DNA from: JBMYYR01 sp965243605
GTDB taxonomy: Bacteria; Bacteroidota; Bacteroidia; Flavobacteriales; CAJXXR01
Reading direction: 5' to 3'
Assembly (NCBI GenBank): GCA_965243605.1
Contig: CBDEVQ010000033.1
Span: forward strand, 1-64,000
Length of the DNA: 64,000 nt
Part shown: positions 41,565-50,150 of the stretch, piece by piece
Position numbering within the stretch: the first letter of the stretch is position 1
How the letters are laid out: the number at the start of each line of letters is the position of its first letter
The notes under the pieces: model-generated
Seen by the model: the letters and a program-made list of their open reading frames with translations, nothing else
Told to the model about the DNA's origin: nothing
The model's database searches: none
Translations under genes and position numbers: made by a program

Positions 41565-41597
41565 ATTAACGTCTCCTTTATTAAAGGCTACGTTAAT
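41565..41597 (+). promoter_or_regulatory. 33-bp near-perfect palindrome upstream of the sigma factor
   Basis: ATTAACGT-CT-CCTTT-ATT-AAAGG-CT-ACGTTAAT: outer and inner arms are perfect, with one CT/CT mismatch. The right arm sits where the -33 element of the promoter at 41616 should be. It is probably an operator; it lacks the U-run of a terminator. Confidence 0.6.
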
Positions 41598-41615
41598 TAT
41601 ACACGATATATACTG

Positions 41616-41623
41616 TATTTTTG
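41616..41623 (+). promoter_or_regulatory. -7 box of the sigma-factor promoter
   Basis: TATTTTTG matches TAnnTTTG, about 75 bp upstream of the chosen start. No good -33 TTG is seen where the palindrome's arm lies, which suggests activator or repressor control. The rest of 41321-41698 holds no gene. Confidence 0.5.
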
Positions 41624-41698
41624 ATACAAATTTCATATTTTAATCTCGAATTATGATCTAAAGTGTCTCAATTCATAGGTTCACTTCGTTATATAAAT

Positions 41699-42985
41699 AT
41701 GGTTAAACAATCTAAACATATCCACAGCACGATTAATGCGCTTTATAAACAGGAATCTGGTAAAATGATTTCAGTGTTAATTAAGATTTTTGGTACAGAA
41801 AATATAGAGTTAGCAGAAGATGTTATTCAGGATGCCATGCTTGTTGCCATAGAAAAATGGGATAAAAATGGATTACCAGAAAATCCAACGGCATGGTTAT
41901 ACCGGGTGGCAAAAAACAAAGCAATAGATATTGTACGCCGTAAAAAACACAGTAAAACCATAGATTTTTCAGATCCAGAACGGAAATTATTATCCTCAGA
42001 ATATACGTTATCATCTACGATGGATGCTTTGTGGCAAGAAAATCAGATTGACGACGATTTTCTAGCGATGATGTATGCCTGTTGTCATCCGGAATTGTCT
42101 TCTGAAAATCAAATTACTTTTATTCTAAAATCCCTATGTGGTTTTTCTACCCATGAAATTGCAAAAGCTTTTCTTACCTCCGAAGATACAGTATCTAAAC
42201 GTCTATATAGAACAAAATCCTATTTCAGGAAACATAAAATTAAACCCCAGATACCTTCATTAGAAGAAATTAAACCGCGAACTAAATCGGTTTTGCATAC
42301 CCTTTATCTTATGTTTAATGAAGGCTATAATTCTAGCCACTCCAATGCACTTATACGTAAAGACATAATATCTAATGCCATATTTTTAACTAAAGCCTTA
42401 TTAGAACATAAAGAAAGTCAATTGCCTGAAGCTTATGCCTTATTGGCTTTAATGTACTTCCATACTTCTAGAATTGAAGGTAGAACGAATGTTTTAGGTC
42501 ATTTAATTACTTTAAAACATCAAAATCGATCCGTTTGGGATCAGGAATTAATTGTTCTTGGAAACTATTATATGAACAAAGCTGCATTTGGACCTCATTT
42601 AACGGCTTATCATTTAGAAGCAGCCATAGCGTATGAACATTGTACAGCACCTACCTATAACAAAACCAATTGGAAGAATATCATTAACTATTACGACATA
42701 CTCTATCAGTTAAATCATGATCCGGTCGTTTATCTTAACAGGTGTTTGGTTATTTTAGAACTATACGGTCCATTTAAAGCCTTAAAAGAACTGGATCATA
42801 TTAACGGCGATCCGTTTTTACAAAAGTACTATTTGTATTATGCCATAAAAGGATCTATCTATGAACAAATGAATTTACCTCAACAGGCCATTTTGGATTT
42901 TGAAAAGGCCATGACCTTAACTAAGTCTAACCCGGAGTTAAGCTTATTACAAGAGAAATTAATTAACCTTCGTAAGCCCCAGTAA
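41699..42985 (+). CDS. ECF42-type RNA polymerase sigma factor
   Basis: 428 residues from ATG at 41699; the extra 12 codons from the GTG at 41663 lack family support. Sigma-2 spans INALYKQESGKMISVLIKIF to VIQDAMLVAIEKWDKNGLPE and AWLYRVAKNKAIDIVRRKKH. Sigma-4 contains ITFILKSLCGFSTHEIAKAF and TSEDTVSKRLYRTKSYFRKH. A long C-terminal extension with TPR-like repeats (LYLMFNEGYNSSHSNALIR, LPEAYALLALMYFHTSRIEG) is characteristic of ECF42, and such factors control nearby YCII genes (here 40011). The extension, not an anti-sigma factor, is thought to regulate activity. Confidence 0.87.
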   Translation: MVKQSKHIHSTINALYKQESGKMISVLIKIFGTENIELAEDVIQDAMLVAIEKWDKNGLPENPTAWLYRVAKNKAIDIVRRKKHSKTIDFSDPERKLLSSEYTLSSTMDALWQENQIDDDFLAMMYACCHPELSSENQITFILKSLCGFSTHEIAKAFLTSEDTVSKRLYRTKSYFRKHKIKPQIPSLEEIKPRTKSVLHTLYLMFNEGYNSSHSNALIRKDIISNAIFLTKALLEHKESQLPEAYALLALMYFHTSRIEGRTNVLGHLITLKHQNRSVWDQELIVLGNYYMNKAAFGPHLTAYHLEAAIAYEHCTAPTYNKTNWKNIINYYDILYQLNHDPVVYLNRCLVILELYGPFKALKELDHINGDPFLQKYYLYYAIKGSIYEQMNLPQQAILDFEKAMTLTKSNPELSLLQEKLINLRKPQ

Positions 42986-43020
42986 AAAAGAGTTTTTATA
43001 TAATACGAAAACACAAACAA

Positions 43021-43070
43021 ATAAAAAGAGTGCTATTAAAACTTCTGTTTTAAATAGCACTCTTTTTATT
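43021..43070 (+). terminator. Terminator between the sigma factor and the facing lipoprotein gene
   Basis: Arms AAAAAGAGTGCTATTAAAAC and GTTTTAAATAGCACTCTTTT form a 19-20 bp stem, bidirectional. Confidence 0.9.
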
Positions 43071-43089
43071 ATATATAGTAATCTATGGA

Positions 43090-43524
43090 TTACAATATCA
43101 TATTATCACTTATGATAATTTTGTATTGAGATACTCCATATTCTAAATCATCTTTCTTATCCCAAATCCATAAACTATTTATAACGGGTTTCTGCTCGTA
43201 TGCCGGAATTAGAGTAACACTATCTATTTCGTGTATTCTATATAATAATAATTTTTTTCCAGCATAAAACTCACTTGGAGATGCATGACTTTCTTCCTCT
43301 ACAAATACTTCAATAGGAACCATTTGCGCAGAATCTATAACTAACGTATCCGTTGGATCCTCATCTTTAAGATAGTATAATCTATGTTTAGAGTTATTTA
43401 ATATAAGAAAAATCCCTGTACCTTCTGGGGTATCTTGTTCATTTTCTTTATCACAACTCCAAAGTGCAGTTAAAGAAAAAACTAATAATATGGCTATAGC
43501 TAAAAAACGACTGGTTTTATTCAT
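43090..43524 (-). CDS. Small lipoprotein, 144 aa
   Basis: Lipoprotein signal AILLVFSLTALWSCDKENEQ (Cys at about 24). The mature domain is beta-like: GIFLILNNSKHRLYYLKDED, TLVIDSAQMVPIEVFVEEES and KLLLYRIHEIDSVTLIPAYE. No family is recognised. It is a single gene between the sigma-factor terminator and bshA. Confidence 0.6.
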   Translation of the reverse strand: MNKTSRFLAIAILLVFSLTALWSCDKENEQDTPEGTGIFLILNNSKHRLYYLKDEDPTDTLVIDSAQMVPIEVFVEEESHASPSEFYAGKKLLLYRIHEIDSVTLIPAYEQKPVINSLWIWDKKDDLEYGVSQYKIIISDNMIL

Positions 43525-43635
43525 TTTGATGTATTTAATAATAAAATTGCATGTTAACTCTGCATAAAAGCACTAAACATTGAAAAACATACGCAAATTA
43601 ACGAAATTAAAAGTCTAAAAAAAATTATACTTCAA

Positions 43636-44820
43636 TCATTTTAATCCAACACTTTGTAGGTAATTCTTACATTTTAATATTTCGCAGTATATATTCTCAT
43701 ATTCTGGTAAAATATTTTTTAAGTCAAATAACTGAGCATGTTTAAATGCATTCTCTTTAAAGTTTTCCAAGGTTTGTTTGTCCTGTAAAATGTATAATGC
43801 ATTTTTAGACATGGACTTAATGTCTCCAACATCACTTATAAACCCTGTTTTACCATGTGCATTAACCTCTGGAAGTCCACCTGTATTGGTAGAAATTACA
43901 GGTACTTTACTGGCCATGGCTTCTAAAGCTACCAATCCAAAACTCTCTGTTTCTGAAGGTAGAATCATAAGATCACACAAATCTAATATTTGAGGTACAT
44001 CTGGACTTTTCCCAACAAAACGTACTTTCTTAGAAAGGTTTAATTTTCTTACTAAGCGCTCAGCTTCATCTCTACAAGGTCCATCACCTACCATAATTAA
44101 AGTGGATGAAATGTCTTTGTTCACATTGTTGAATACCTGAATAACATCTTCTACACGTTTAACTGGTCTAAAATTTGAGATGTGAACCATTACAGGTTCT
44201 CCATTTGGAGAAAGAATACGCTTTAAACGTTCTCTTCTTACCAGTTCTTTTTCGGTATAATCTAACTTATACTCACTAAAGTCAATAAAGTTAGGTACAA
44301 CGTGTATTTTTTCAGGTTTTATATCAAAAAACTCACATGTTTCTTTCTTTAAATCTTCTGACACTGAAGTAACGTAATCAGATTGATTAATGGCAAAAGA
44401 TATTACAGGCTTCAATAAACTGCTTTTACCTACTAAGGTAATATCGGTTCCGTGAAGGGTTGTAATAATTGGAATTGTAATCCCTTGTTGTAATAAAATT
44501 TGCTTCGCCGAATAGGCAACATAAGCATTTGGAATGGCATAATGTACATGTAAAACATCTAGTTTTTCATGTTTTATAACATCAACCATCTTTGCTGCTA
44601 AAGAAAGTTCATAAGGCGGAAATTCAAACAAAGGGTAATCTACAGTACTAACCTCATGGTAGTACACATTTTCTTCGAAAACCTCTAACCTAACAGGTTG
44701 TTTATATGTAATAAAGTGTATTTCGTATCCTTTTTTGGCCAAAGCACGTCCTAATTCTGTTGCAACGATACCAGATCCTCCATAGGTCGGAAAACATACA
44801 ATTCCGATCTTTAATTCCAT
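43636..44820 (-). CDS. bshA: N-acetyl-alpha-D-glucosaminyl L-malate synthase
   Basis: 394 residues. GT-B glycosyltransferase of family 4. The N-terminus KIGIVCFPTYGGSGIVATEL with the glycine-rich loop, VLHVHYAIPNAYVAY, and the C-terminal VMVHISNFRPVKRVEDVI, DLMILPSETESFGLVALEAM (E-x7-E) and VISTNTGGLPEV are diagnostic for BshA. It joins UDP-GlcNAc and L-malate in the first step of bacillithiol synthesis in the cytoplasm. Bacillithiol is the main thiol in many Flavobacteriia. bshB and bshC are not in the window. Confidence 0.92.
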   Translation of the reverse strand: MELKIGIVCFPTYGGSGIVATELGRALAKKGYEIHFITYKQPVRLEVFEENVYYHEVSTVDYPLFEFPPYELSLAAKMVDVIKHEKLDVLHVHYAIPNAYVAYSAKQILLQQGITIPIITTLHGTDITLVGKSSLLKPVISFAINQSDYVTSVSEDLKKETCEFFDIKPEKIHVVPNFIDFSEYKLDYTEKELVRRERLKRILSPNGEPVMVHISNFRPVKRVEDVIQVFNNVNKDISSTLIMVGDGPCRDEAERLVRKLNLSKKVRFVGKSPDVPQILDLCDLMILPSETESFGLVALEAMASKVPVISTNTGGLPEVNAHGKTGFISDVGDIKSMSKNALYILQDKQTLENFKENAFKHAQLFDLKNILPEYENIYCEILKCKNYLQSVGLK

Positions 44821-44921
44821 GTGTTTATGTATTTTTCTAAATGCAAAATTACTGAATTATTTTAGGGTGTCGATATTTTAATAATCAATTCAACTTATAC
44901 CCTAATTTCTAAGCACTGAAA

Positions 44922-45497
44922 CTATTCGACTGTATTGTCTTCAAATTTCTTCCACTCCCCATTCATATTTCCATTATCATAGTTAACTTCAGCTTTTAAA
45001 TTTCCACTTTCGTAAAATTGCTGTGCTAAACCATTAATATTTCCATTTTCATAGATGTAAGTCATACTTACTTTTCCTGAACTATAAAACCAAGATGCCA
45101 CACCATGTTTTACTCCATTTACATAGGTACAAGATTCTTGAAGGCTTCTTCCATCTTTATTGTATTTAGAATACTCTCCGTCTAAAACACCGTTTGTATA
45201 GTTGGCCTTTAACTCAAGTCTACCAGTAGATGTATAGTTCATCTGTACACCGTCTAACTTTCCATTTAGATAGTTGTTTTGATGAATTAAATTACCTCTT
45301 TGGTCAATTTCTAAATGAACCCCATTTAGCTGACCATCTTTCATTTGAGATAGCTTTTGTACCATTCCTGTAGAGTAATAGGTAACCTCTTTAGCCACTT
45401 CTTCATTATTTGTTGTAGATGCAGGTGCAGGTTCATTTGCTGGTTTATCACAAGCTATTAACCCCATTAAACCGAATATCAATACGGACTTTTTCAT
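44922..45497 (-). CDS. YwqK-like (MORN-type) repeat lipoprotein
   Basis: 191 residues. Lipoprotein signal MKKSVLIFGLMGLIACDKPA. Then at least six repeats of the toxin-antitoxin YwqK/MORN type: YYSTGMVQKLSQMKDGQLNG, LIHQNNYLNGKLDGVQMNYT, RLELKANYTNGVLDGEYSKY, VNGVKHGVASWFYSSGKVSM, ENGNINGLAQQFYESGNLKA and DNGNMNGEWKKFEDN. Such repeats form extended beta sheets of unknown ligand. The ATG overlaps the stop of the GH3 gene by 4 bases, so they are translationally coupled. Confidence 0.85.
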   Translation of the reverse strand: MKKSVLIFGLMGLIACDKPANEPAPASTTNNEEVAKEVTYYSTGMVQKLSQMKDGQLNGVHLEIDQRGNLIHQNNYLNGKLDGVQMNYTSTGRLELKANYTNGVLDGEYSKYNKDGRSLQESCTYVNGVKHGVASWFYSSGKVSMTYIYENGNINGLAQQFYESGNLKAEVNYDNGNMNGEWKKFEDNTVE

Positions 45498-48454
45498 TGT
45501 TCTTTGGTATTTAATAAATTATAAAACTCACTTTGTAATTTCGTACGAACATCCCATTTCATTAGTTTCCTATTATCCATGGTTGGGTAAGTACGATTAG
45601 ATAAAAATATGAAAATCATACCATTTTCTGGATCTGCCCAGGCCATTGTTCCAGTGAAGCCTGTATGTCCAAAACTTTTATTTGAAGCCAACGCACTAGT
45701 TGGTCCATTTCCTTCTTCTATTAAGGGTTTATCAAATCCTAAACCTCTTCGGTTTCCATCGTCGCAATACTGACACTCTGTAAACGTATCAATGGTAGAC
45801 GCTTCGAAATATTTTTTATTTCCGTAGGTTCCTTTTTGTAAATACATCTGCATGATTTTAGCCAAGTCTGATGCCGACGAGAATAAACCCGCATGTCCAC
45901 CTACTCCACCTAACATTGCTGCACCCATATCATGCACTTCTCCTCTTAATGTTTTGTTTCTAAAATACGTGTCTTGTTCAGAGGGTACAATGCCTTTATG
46001 ATTTCCAGGGTTATACTGTATAGAATATGCGCCTAAAGGTTCAAAGAATTTAGATTTCGGGAAAGTTTCTAAACTTAAACCTTGGGAATCTTCAATATAA
46101 TCTTTCAAAATATAATACCCCAAATCACTATACTTATACTCTTTTGTCTCTCTAAGTTCAGATTCAGAAATCCAATAATCTATAGAATCTATATACTGAT
46201 TATTCATATAAATACCCTTAGCTACCGGCACAGAGTATAGTTCATTTTGTTTAGTAGCATAAACAGCTGTATCTCGCTTTAAATCTTCGTTTAGGGTATT
46301 CTTATAAAACGGGATCCAAGATTTTAAACGGGCTTGGTGCGTTAAAATATCTTTAACGGTTAAGTCTGCTTTATTGGTTGTTTTATACTTTTTCAAGAGT
46401 TCTCCAAGTTTATCCGTTAAGGTAAACTTGTTTGCTTCGTATAAATGCATTAGTGTTGGTACTGAAGCTGTAACTTTAGTAATTGATGCAATATCGTAAA
46501 GACTCTGGTTGTTTATGGCAATCTTGTTATTGTAAGTCTGGTAACCATAAGATTTATTAAAAATAACGTTTCCATCTTTGGCTACTAACAATTGACAACC
46601 TGGCATTGCTTTATGCTTAATAGAGTATTTAATAATAGAATCTACCTTAGAGAAATCATTTTCTATTAATCCATATTTTTGAGGGTGCTCTTCTTTTAGT
46701 ATGTCTAATTTAGAGAAAGAAACCCCTGTAGATTCTGGAAATAATTTAGAAATACCAACAGGTAATTTCCCTTTTGGTGAGCGGGCTCCAAATAAAAATT
46801 GAGGCCCTAATAGTAACGCTTCCTTATTATTTTGATAAGCGATAGAAATACTCTTAAATTGATCTAATCCTTTTTGTTCATAGATAGCATATGGATTCGA
46901 AAACACCATTAAATGCGCATCTTCAACTTCGCCTACATGCTCTAAAACAAAACGCTCTAAGTCTGTAAGTTCATATGATTTCCAAGGGTTAGCATCCGAC
47001 TTATGAATACTAACTACAATTTGTTTACCATGTTGTTTATTTAACCAAGTTGTAAATGCAGCTTGTTTAGACGATTTATTAAAATGTTTATGGTCAAAAT
47101 TGGCATAAAACTTCATTTGCTTATCCATCACGTCCAATTCAGTTTTATCTCCAAAACTTGCCCAAGCAAATCTTTGTTTATCTAACTTTCGGAACGGAAG
47201 TATGTGTTGTTCATTTTTAACCAAAGTAAATGCATTTTCCATTAATGTTTGTTTCAACATTTCATAATAATCAACATTTACAGAATCTGGTAAAGCAATA
47301 GATTCATTTAGGTTTAAATGACTTTTCATCATTAAAACACGCATACAACTTTTATCTAACGCCTCCATTGAATACTCTCCGTGTTTTATACCCCACATTA
47401 CAGTATCAATAACAGCCTTCATATTTTGAGGTAATAACAACACATCATTACCTGCCTTTAATGCTTCTAATTCTAGCCTTCCATTATTATAATGATCTTG
47501 AACCCCTTTCATGGCTAATCCATCCGTCATTACAATTCCCTTATAGCCAAACTCTTGTCTTAAAATTGAATCTACAATAATTTGAGACACCGATGCCGGT
47601 ACATTTTCTTCTTTAGTAATTTTTGGAATATCTAGGTGCGCTATCATTACAGCACTTACCCCTGAATCTACCAATTTAACAAACGGATAGTGTTCTATAG
47701 AATCTAAGCGTTCTCTTGTAAAGTTTAATCGAGGTAAGGTTAAATGCGAATCCATATCGGTATCCCCATGTCCAGGAAAGTGTTTTGCACAAGCCATTAC
47801 TCCATTATGCTGCAACCCTTTCATATAAGAGATTCCTTTTCGGGCAACATTCACTTTATTTTCACCAAAAGAACGGCTATTAATAATTGGATTATTAGGA
47901 TTGTTGTTAACGTCTACATCTGGAGCCAAGTTCATATGGATACCTAAACTTTTAAACTCCATAGCCATCTGTGCAGCAGCATCAAAAACCAATCGGTCGT
48001 CAGTAATAGCACCCAAAGTCATCATCCAAGGGTATTTAGGCATATCCGTTAATCGCATAGAAGCGCCCCATTCTCCATCAATAGAATAGATTAAGGGTAT
48101 TTTAGAAATACTTTGGTATTTTTCACCTAAAGCTTTCATTTCTTCAGATTTTCCTTTAAAGAAGGTGATTCCTCCTATACCATATGTTTTAACCAATTTA
48201 GATAACTTCAACTCTTCGGCATCGTCTCTTAACGACGAAGAGCGGATGAAACAAAGTTGAGCTATTTTTTCTTCTGTCGTTAAGGAAGCAAGTGTTGTTG
48301 TTGCCCAACTTACATCGCCTTTTAAAAAATCTGGTTTTGTGACTTTACTGGTGTCCATAAAACTCTCTAAACCTTGATCTATTTCTGTTGTAGATACAAA
48401 GCTTGAGCATATAAACAAAAACCCAAAAACGCCTATGTTTAATAAGTATCGCAT
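45494..48454 (-). CDS. Fused GH3 beta-N-acetylhexosaminidase-like and serine hydrolase protein
   Basis: 986 residues, signal peptide at the N-terminus. The GH3 catalytic domain (about 50-390) has IPLIYSIDGEWGASMRL, KHFPGHGDTDMDSHLTLP (the NagZ-type His-Asp dyad) and the nucleophile loop GYKGIVMTDGLAMKGVQDH. From about 610 the second domain is a class C beta-lactamase-fold hydrolase: LYDIASITKVTASVPTLMHL (S-x-x-K), YKYSDLGYYILKDY (Y-S-x) and LASNKSFGHTGFTGTMAW (HTG). It probably removes amino sugars and acts on peptidoglycan or peptides in the periplasm; the pairing suggests cell-wall recycling. Coupled to rdgB upstream and YwqK downstream. Confidence 0.85.
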   Translation of the reverse strand: MRYLLNIGVFGFLFICSSFVSTTEIDQGLESFMDTSKVTKPDFLKGDVSWATTTLASLTTEEKIAQLCFIRSSSLRDDAEELKLSKLVKTYGIGGITFFKGKSEEMKALGEKYQSISKIPLIYSIDGEWGASMRLTDMPKYPWMMTLGAITDDRLVFDAAAQMAMEFKSLGIHMNLAPDVDVNNNPNNPIINSRSFGENKVNVARKGISYMKGLQHNGVMACAKHFPGHGDTDMDSHLTLPRLNFTRERLDSIEHYPFVKLVDSGVSAVMIAHLDIPKITKEENVPASVSQIIVDSILRQEFGYKGIVMTDGLAMKGVQDHYNNGRLELEALKAGNDVLLLPQNMKAVIDTVMWGIKHGEYSMEALDKSCMRVLMMKSHLNLNESIALPDSVNVDYYEMLKQTLMENAFTLVKNEQHILPFRKLDKQRFAWASFGDKTELDVMDKQMKFYANFDHKHFNKSSKQAAFTTWLNKQHGKQIVVSIHKSDANPWKSYELTDLERFVLEHVGEVEDAHLMVFSNPYAIYEQKGLDQFKSISIAYQNNKEALLLGPQFLFGARSPKGKLPVGISKLFPESTGVSFSKLDILKEEHPQKYGLIENDFSKVDSIIKYSIKHKAMPGCQLLVAKDGNVIFNKSYGYQTYNNKIAINNQSLYDIASITKVTASVPTLMHLYEANKFTLTDKLGELLKKYKTTNKADLTVKDILTHQARLKSWIPFYKNTLNEDLKRDTAVYATKQNELYSVPVAKGIYMNNQYIDSIDYWISESELRETKEYKYSDLGYYILKDYIEDSQGLSLETFPKSKFFEPLGAYSIQYNPGNHKGIVPSEQDTYFRNKTLRGEVHDMGAAMLGGVGGHAGLFSSASDLAKIMQMYLQKGTYGNKKYFEASTIDTFTECQYCDDGNRRGLGFDKPLIEEGNGPTSALASNKSFGHTGFTGTMAWADPENGMIFIFLSNRTYPTMDNRKLMKWDVRTKLQSEFYNLLNTKEQ

Positions 48455-49029
48455 TAATAAGATTTAAGGAATTCTATAAACTTAGTAACGGCACGTCCTC
48501 TATGGCTAATCTTATTCTTGGCATCTAAAGACATTTCGGCAAAGGTTGTATTAAATCCATTGGGTTTAAAAATAGGATCATAACCAAACCCTTCCGTTCC
48601 AGAACGTTCATCACAAATTTCACCTTCAACTTTCCCTTCAAAACAATAGTTTTCTCCTTTTACTTCAAATGAGATAACCGTTCTAAATTGTGCATTTCTA
48701 TTGGATTCCCCTTTTAATTTTTCGAGAACCAAATCCATGTTTTTATTGGCATTTTTATCCTCTCCAGCATAACGTGCAGAATACACACCTGGTTCACCAT
48801 TTAAAGCGTCAATTTCTAGACCGGTATCATCGGCAAATATTGGATAATCCAATTGGTCGGCTAAATATTTAGCCTTCATTATGGCATTACCTTGTAGTGT
48901 TTCAGCGGTCTCTGGTATATCCTCAGTAAATCCTATATCTTTTAATCCTATTATTTCTATATGTTCTGGTAAAAGCTTCGATATTTCTTTTACTTTATTT
49001 ACATTTTGACTTGCAAAAAGTATTTTCAT
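48454..49029 (-). CDS. rdgB: Non-canonical purine NTP pyrophosphatase (RdgB/HAM1)
   Basis: 191 residues. MKILFASQNVNKVKEISKLL (S/T-x-N-x-x-K substrate motif), FADDTGLEIDALNGEPGVYS with the metal-binding acids, ARYAGED, GFGYDPIFKPNGFNTTFAEM and the closing KNKISHRGRAV are conserved family motifs. It hydrolyses ITP, dITP and XTP to monophosphates, keeping deaminated purines out of DNA. Its stop and the GH3 start overlap (TAATG), so it leads the three-gene unit. Confidence 0.95.
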   Translation of the reverse strand: MKILFASQNVNKVKEISKLLPEHIEIIGLKDIGFTEDIPETAETLQGNAIMKAKYLADQLDYPIFADDTGLEIDALNGEPGVYSARYAGEDKNANKNMDLVLEKLKGESNRNAQFRTVISFEVKGENYCFEGKVEGEICDERSGTEGFGYDPIFKPNGFNTTFAEMSLDAKNKISHRGRAVTKFIEFLKSY

Positions 49030-49335
49030 CCTGTATAATGTATTTTAAGACTCAACCATAGATGTTTGAGAATAACGTGTGAACTTATTCATGCGCTTAA
49101 AACAATTCTTAGTATAAGCGAATAACCGTTTAATAATTGAACTTAATCTTTCTTAGTTTATTAAATCGTGTTACTCACAAATGTAATAATATAAAGGGTT
49201 GAAACCAATTGTTTTTGCCTGTTTTAACGATAATATTAAGGCTTTATTTAACAACTTCTCCATTTATTATTATCCTATAAACAAAGGGTCTCTATGTAAT
49301 GGCTTATGTTTTTAAACAATGGTCTTAAAATAATA

Positions 49336-49385
49336 ATGGCAAATTAATGCTACAGAATAAAATTCTATAAAATTAATTTGCCATT
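49336..49385. terminator. Hairpin in the 400-bp gap upstream of rdgB
   Basis: ATGGCAAATTAAT and ATTAATTTGCCAT are near-perfect arms around a 23-nt loop. It is probably a terminator. The rest of 49030-49430 shows no gene. Confidence 0.5.
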
Positions 49386-49427
49386 TGTATAACAGGGGAG
49401 TTATATGTATTAAATCTATTGTTTTAC

Positions 49428-50024
49428 GATGATTTGGACTTGTTGTTAAAAGAACAACAAGAGCGTTTTATTATCCAAACTTTAATTATTTGTTTAACCG
49501 CTATTTTAATTTTTATTTTCCTATTATTCCTACGTTATAAACTAAAAGTTAAATACACGCGACTACAATAAAATCAACTCAAGGAAGAATTAGATTATAA
49601 AAATAGAGAGCTCGCTACTAATGTTTTAAACATCATGAAACGGAATGAATCGCTATCCGAAATTTCTGAAAAATTAAAAAATCTTAGAAAAAACATCAAC
49701 CAATAAGACGCTAAAAAGTCAATACATCAAATTTCATTAAAAATAGATCAGGTTGTTAAAAGTAATATTTGGTCCGATTTTGAAAAGCGATTTAATCAGG
49801 TTCATCCTTCATTTTACAATAATTTACATCACGAATTTCCTGACCTTACGCCTAATGAAAAACGATTATGTGCCTTTTTAAAGTTGAATATGTCTACAAA
49901 AGAAATTTCAGAATTGACAGGGCAAAAGGTTGAATCTTTAGAGAAAGCTAGAACACGTTTACGCAAAAAATTAAATCTTACAAACACCAATGTAAATTTA
50001 ATAAGCTTTGTCTCTCAGTTTTAA
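49428..50024 (+). pseudogene. Decayed membrane-bound HTH (LuxR/CsgD-like) regulator
   Basis: A plus-strand frame of about 195 codons with two TAA stops: DDLDLLLKEQQERFIIQTLI, a transmembrane helix (ICLTAILIFIFLLFLRY), a coiled-coil segment, first stop, NQLKEELDYKNRELATNVLN, second stop, then SIHQISLKIDQVVKSNIWSD, PDLTPNEKRLCAFLKLNMST and KEISELTGQKVESLEKARTR. The end is the HTH domain seen in Bacteroidota two-component-like proteins with N-terminal TPRs. The N-terminal sensor part is missing. The product is not made intact. Confidence 0.75.
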
Positions 50025-50150
50025 ACGAATCTAAACACCTTCCCTACTATAAATACATTATCAACTACTAATATTGAGATTTACTTCTAAAAGCAATAGT
50101 ATTTCTAATGAGTTACTTATTTTTGATTCTCGTTTATACTTTGATATTAT

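Noticed and set aside
41663..41698. GTG start giving a longer sigma factor
   Set aside because: The extra 12 residues are not family-like and lie next to the promoter; ATG at 41699 fits better.
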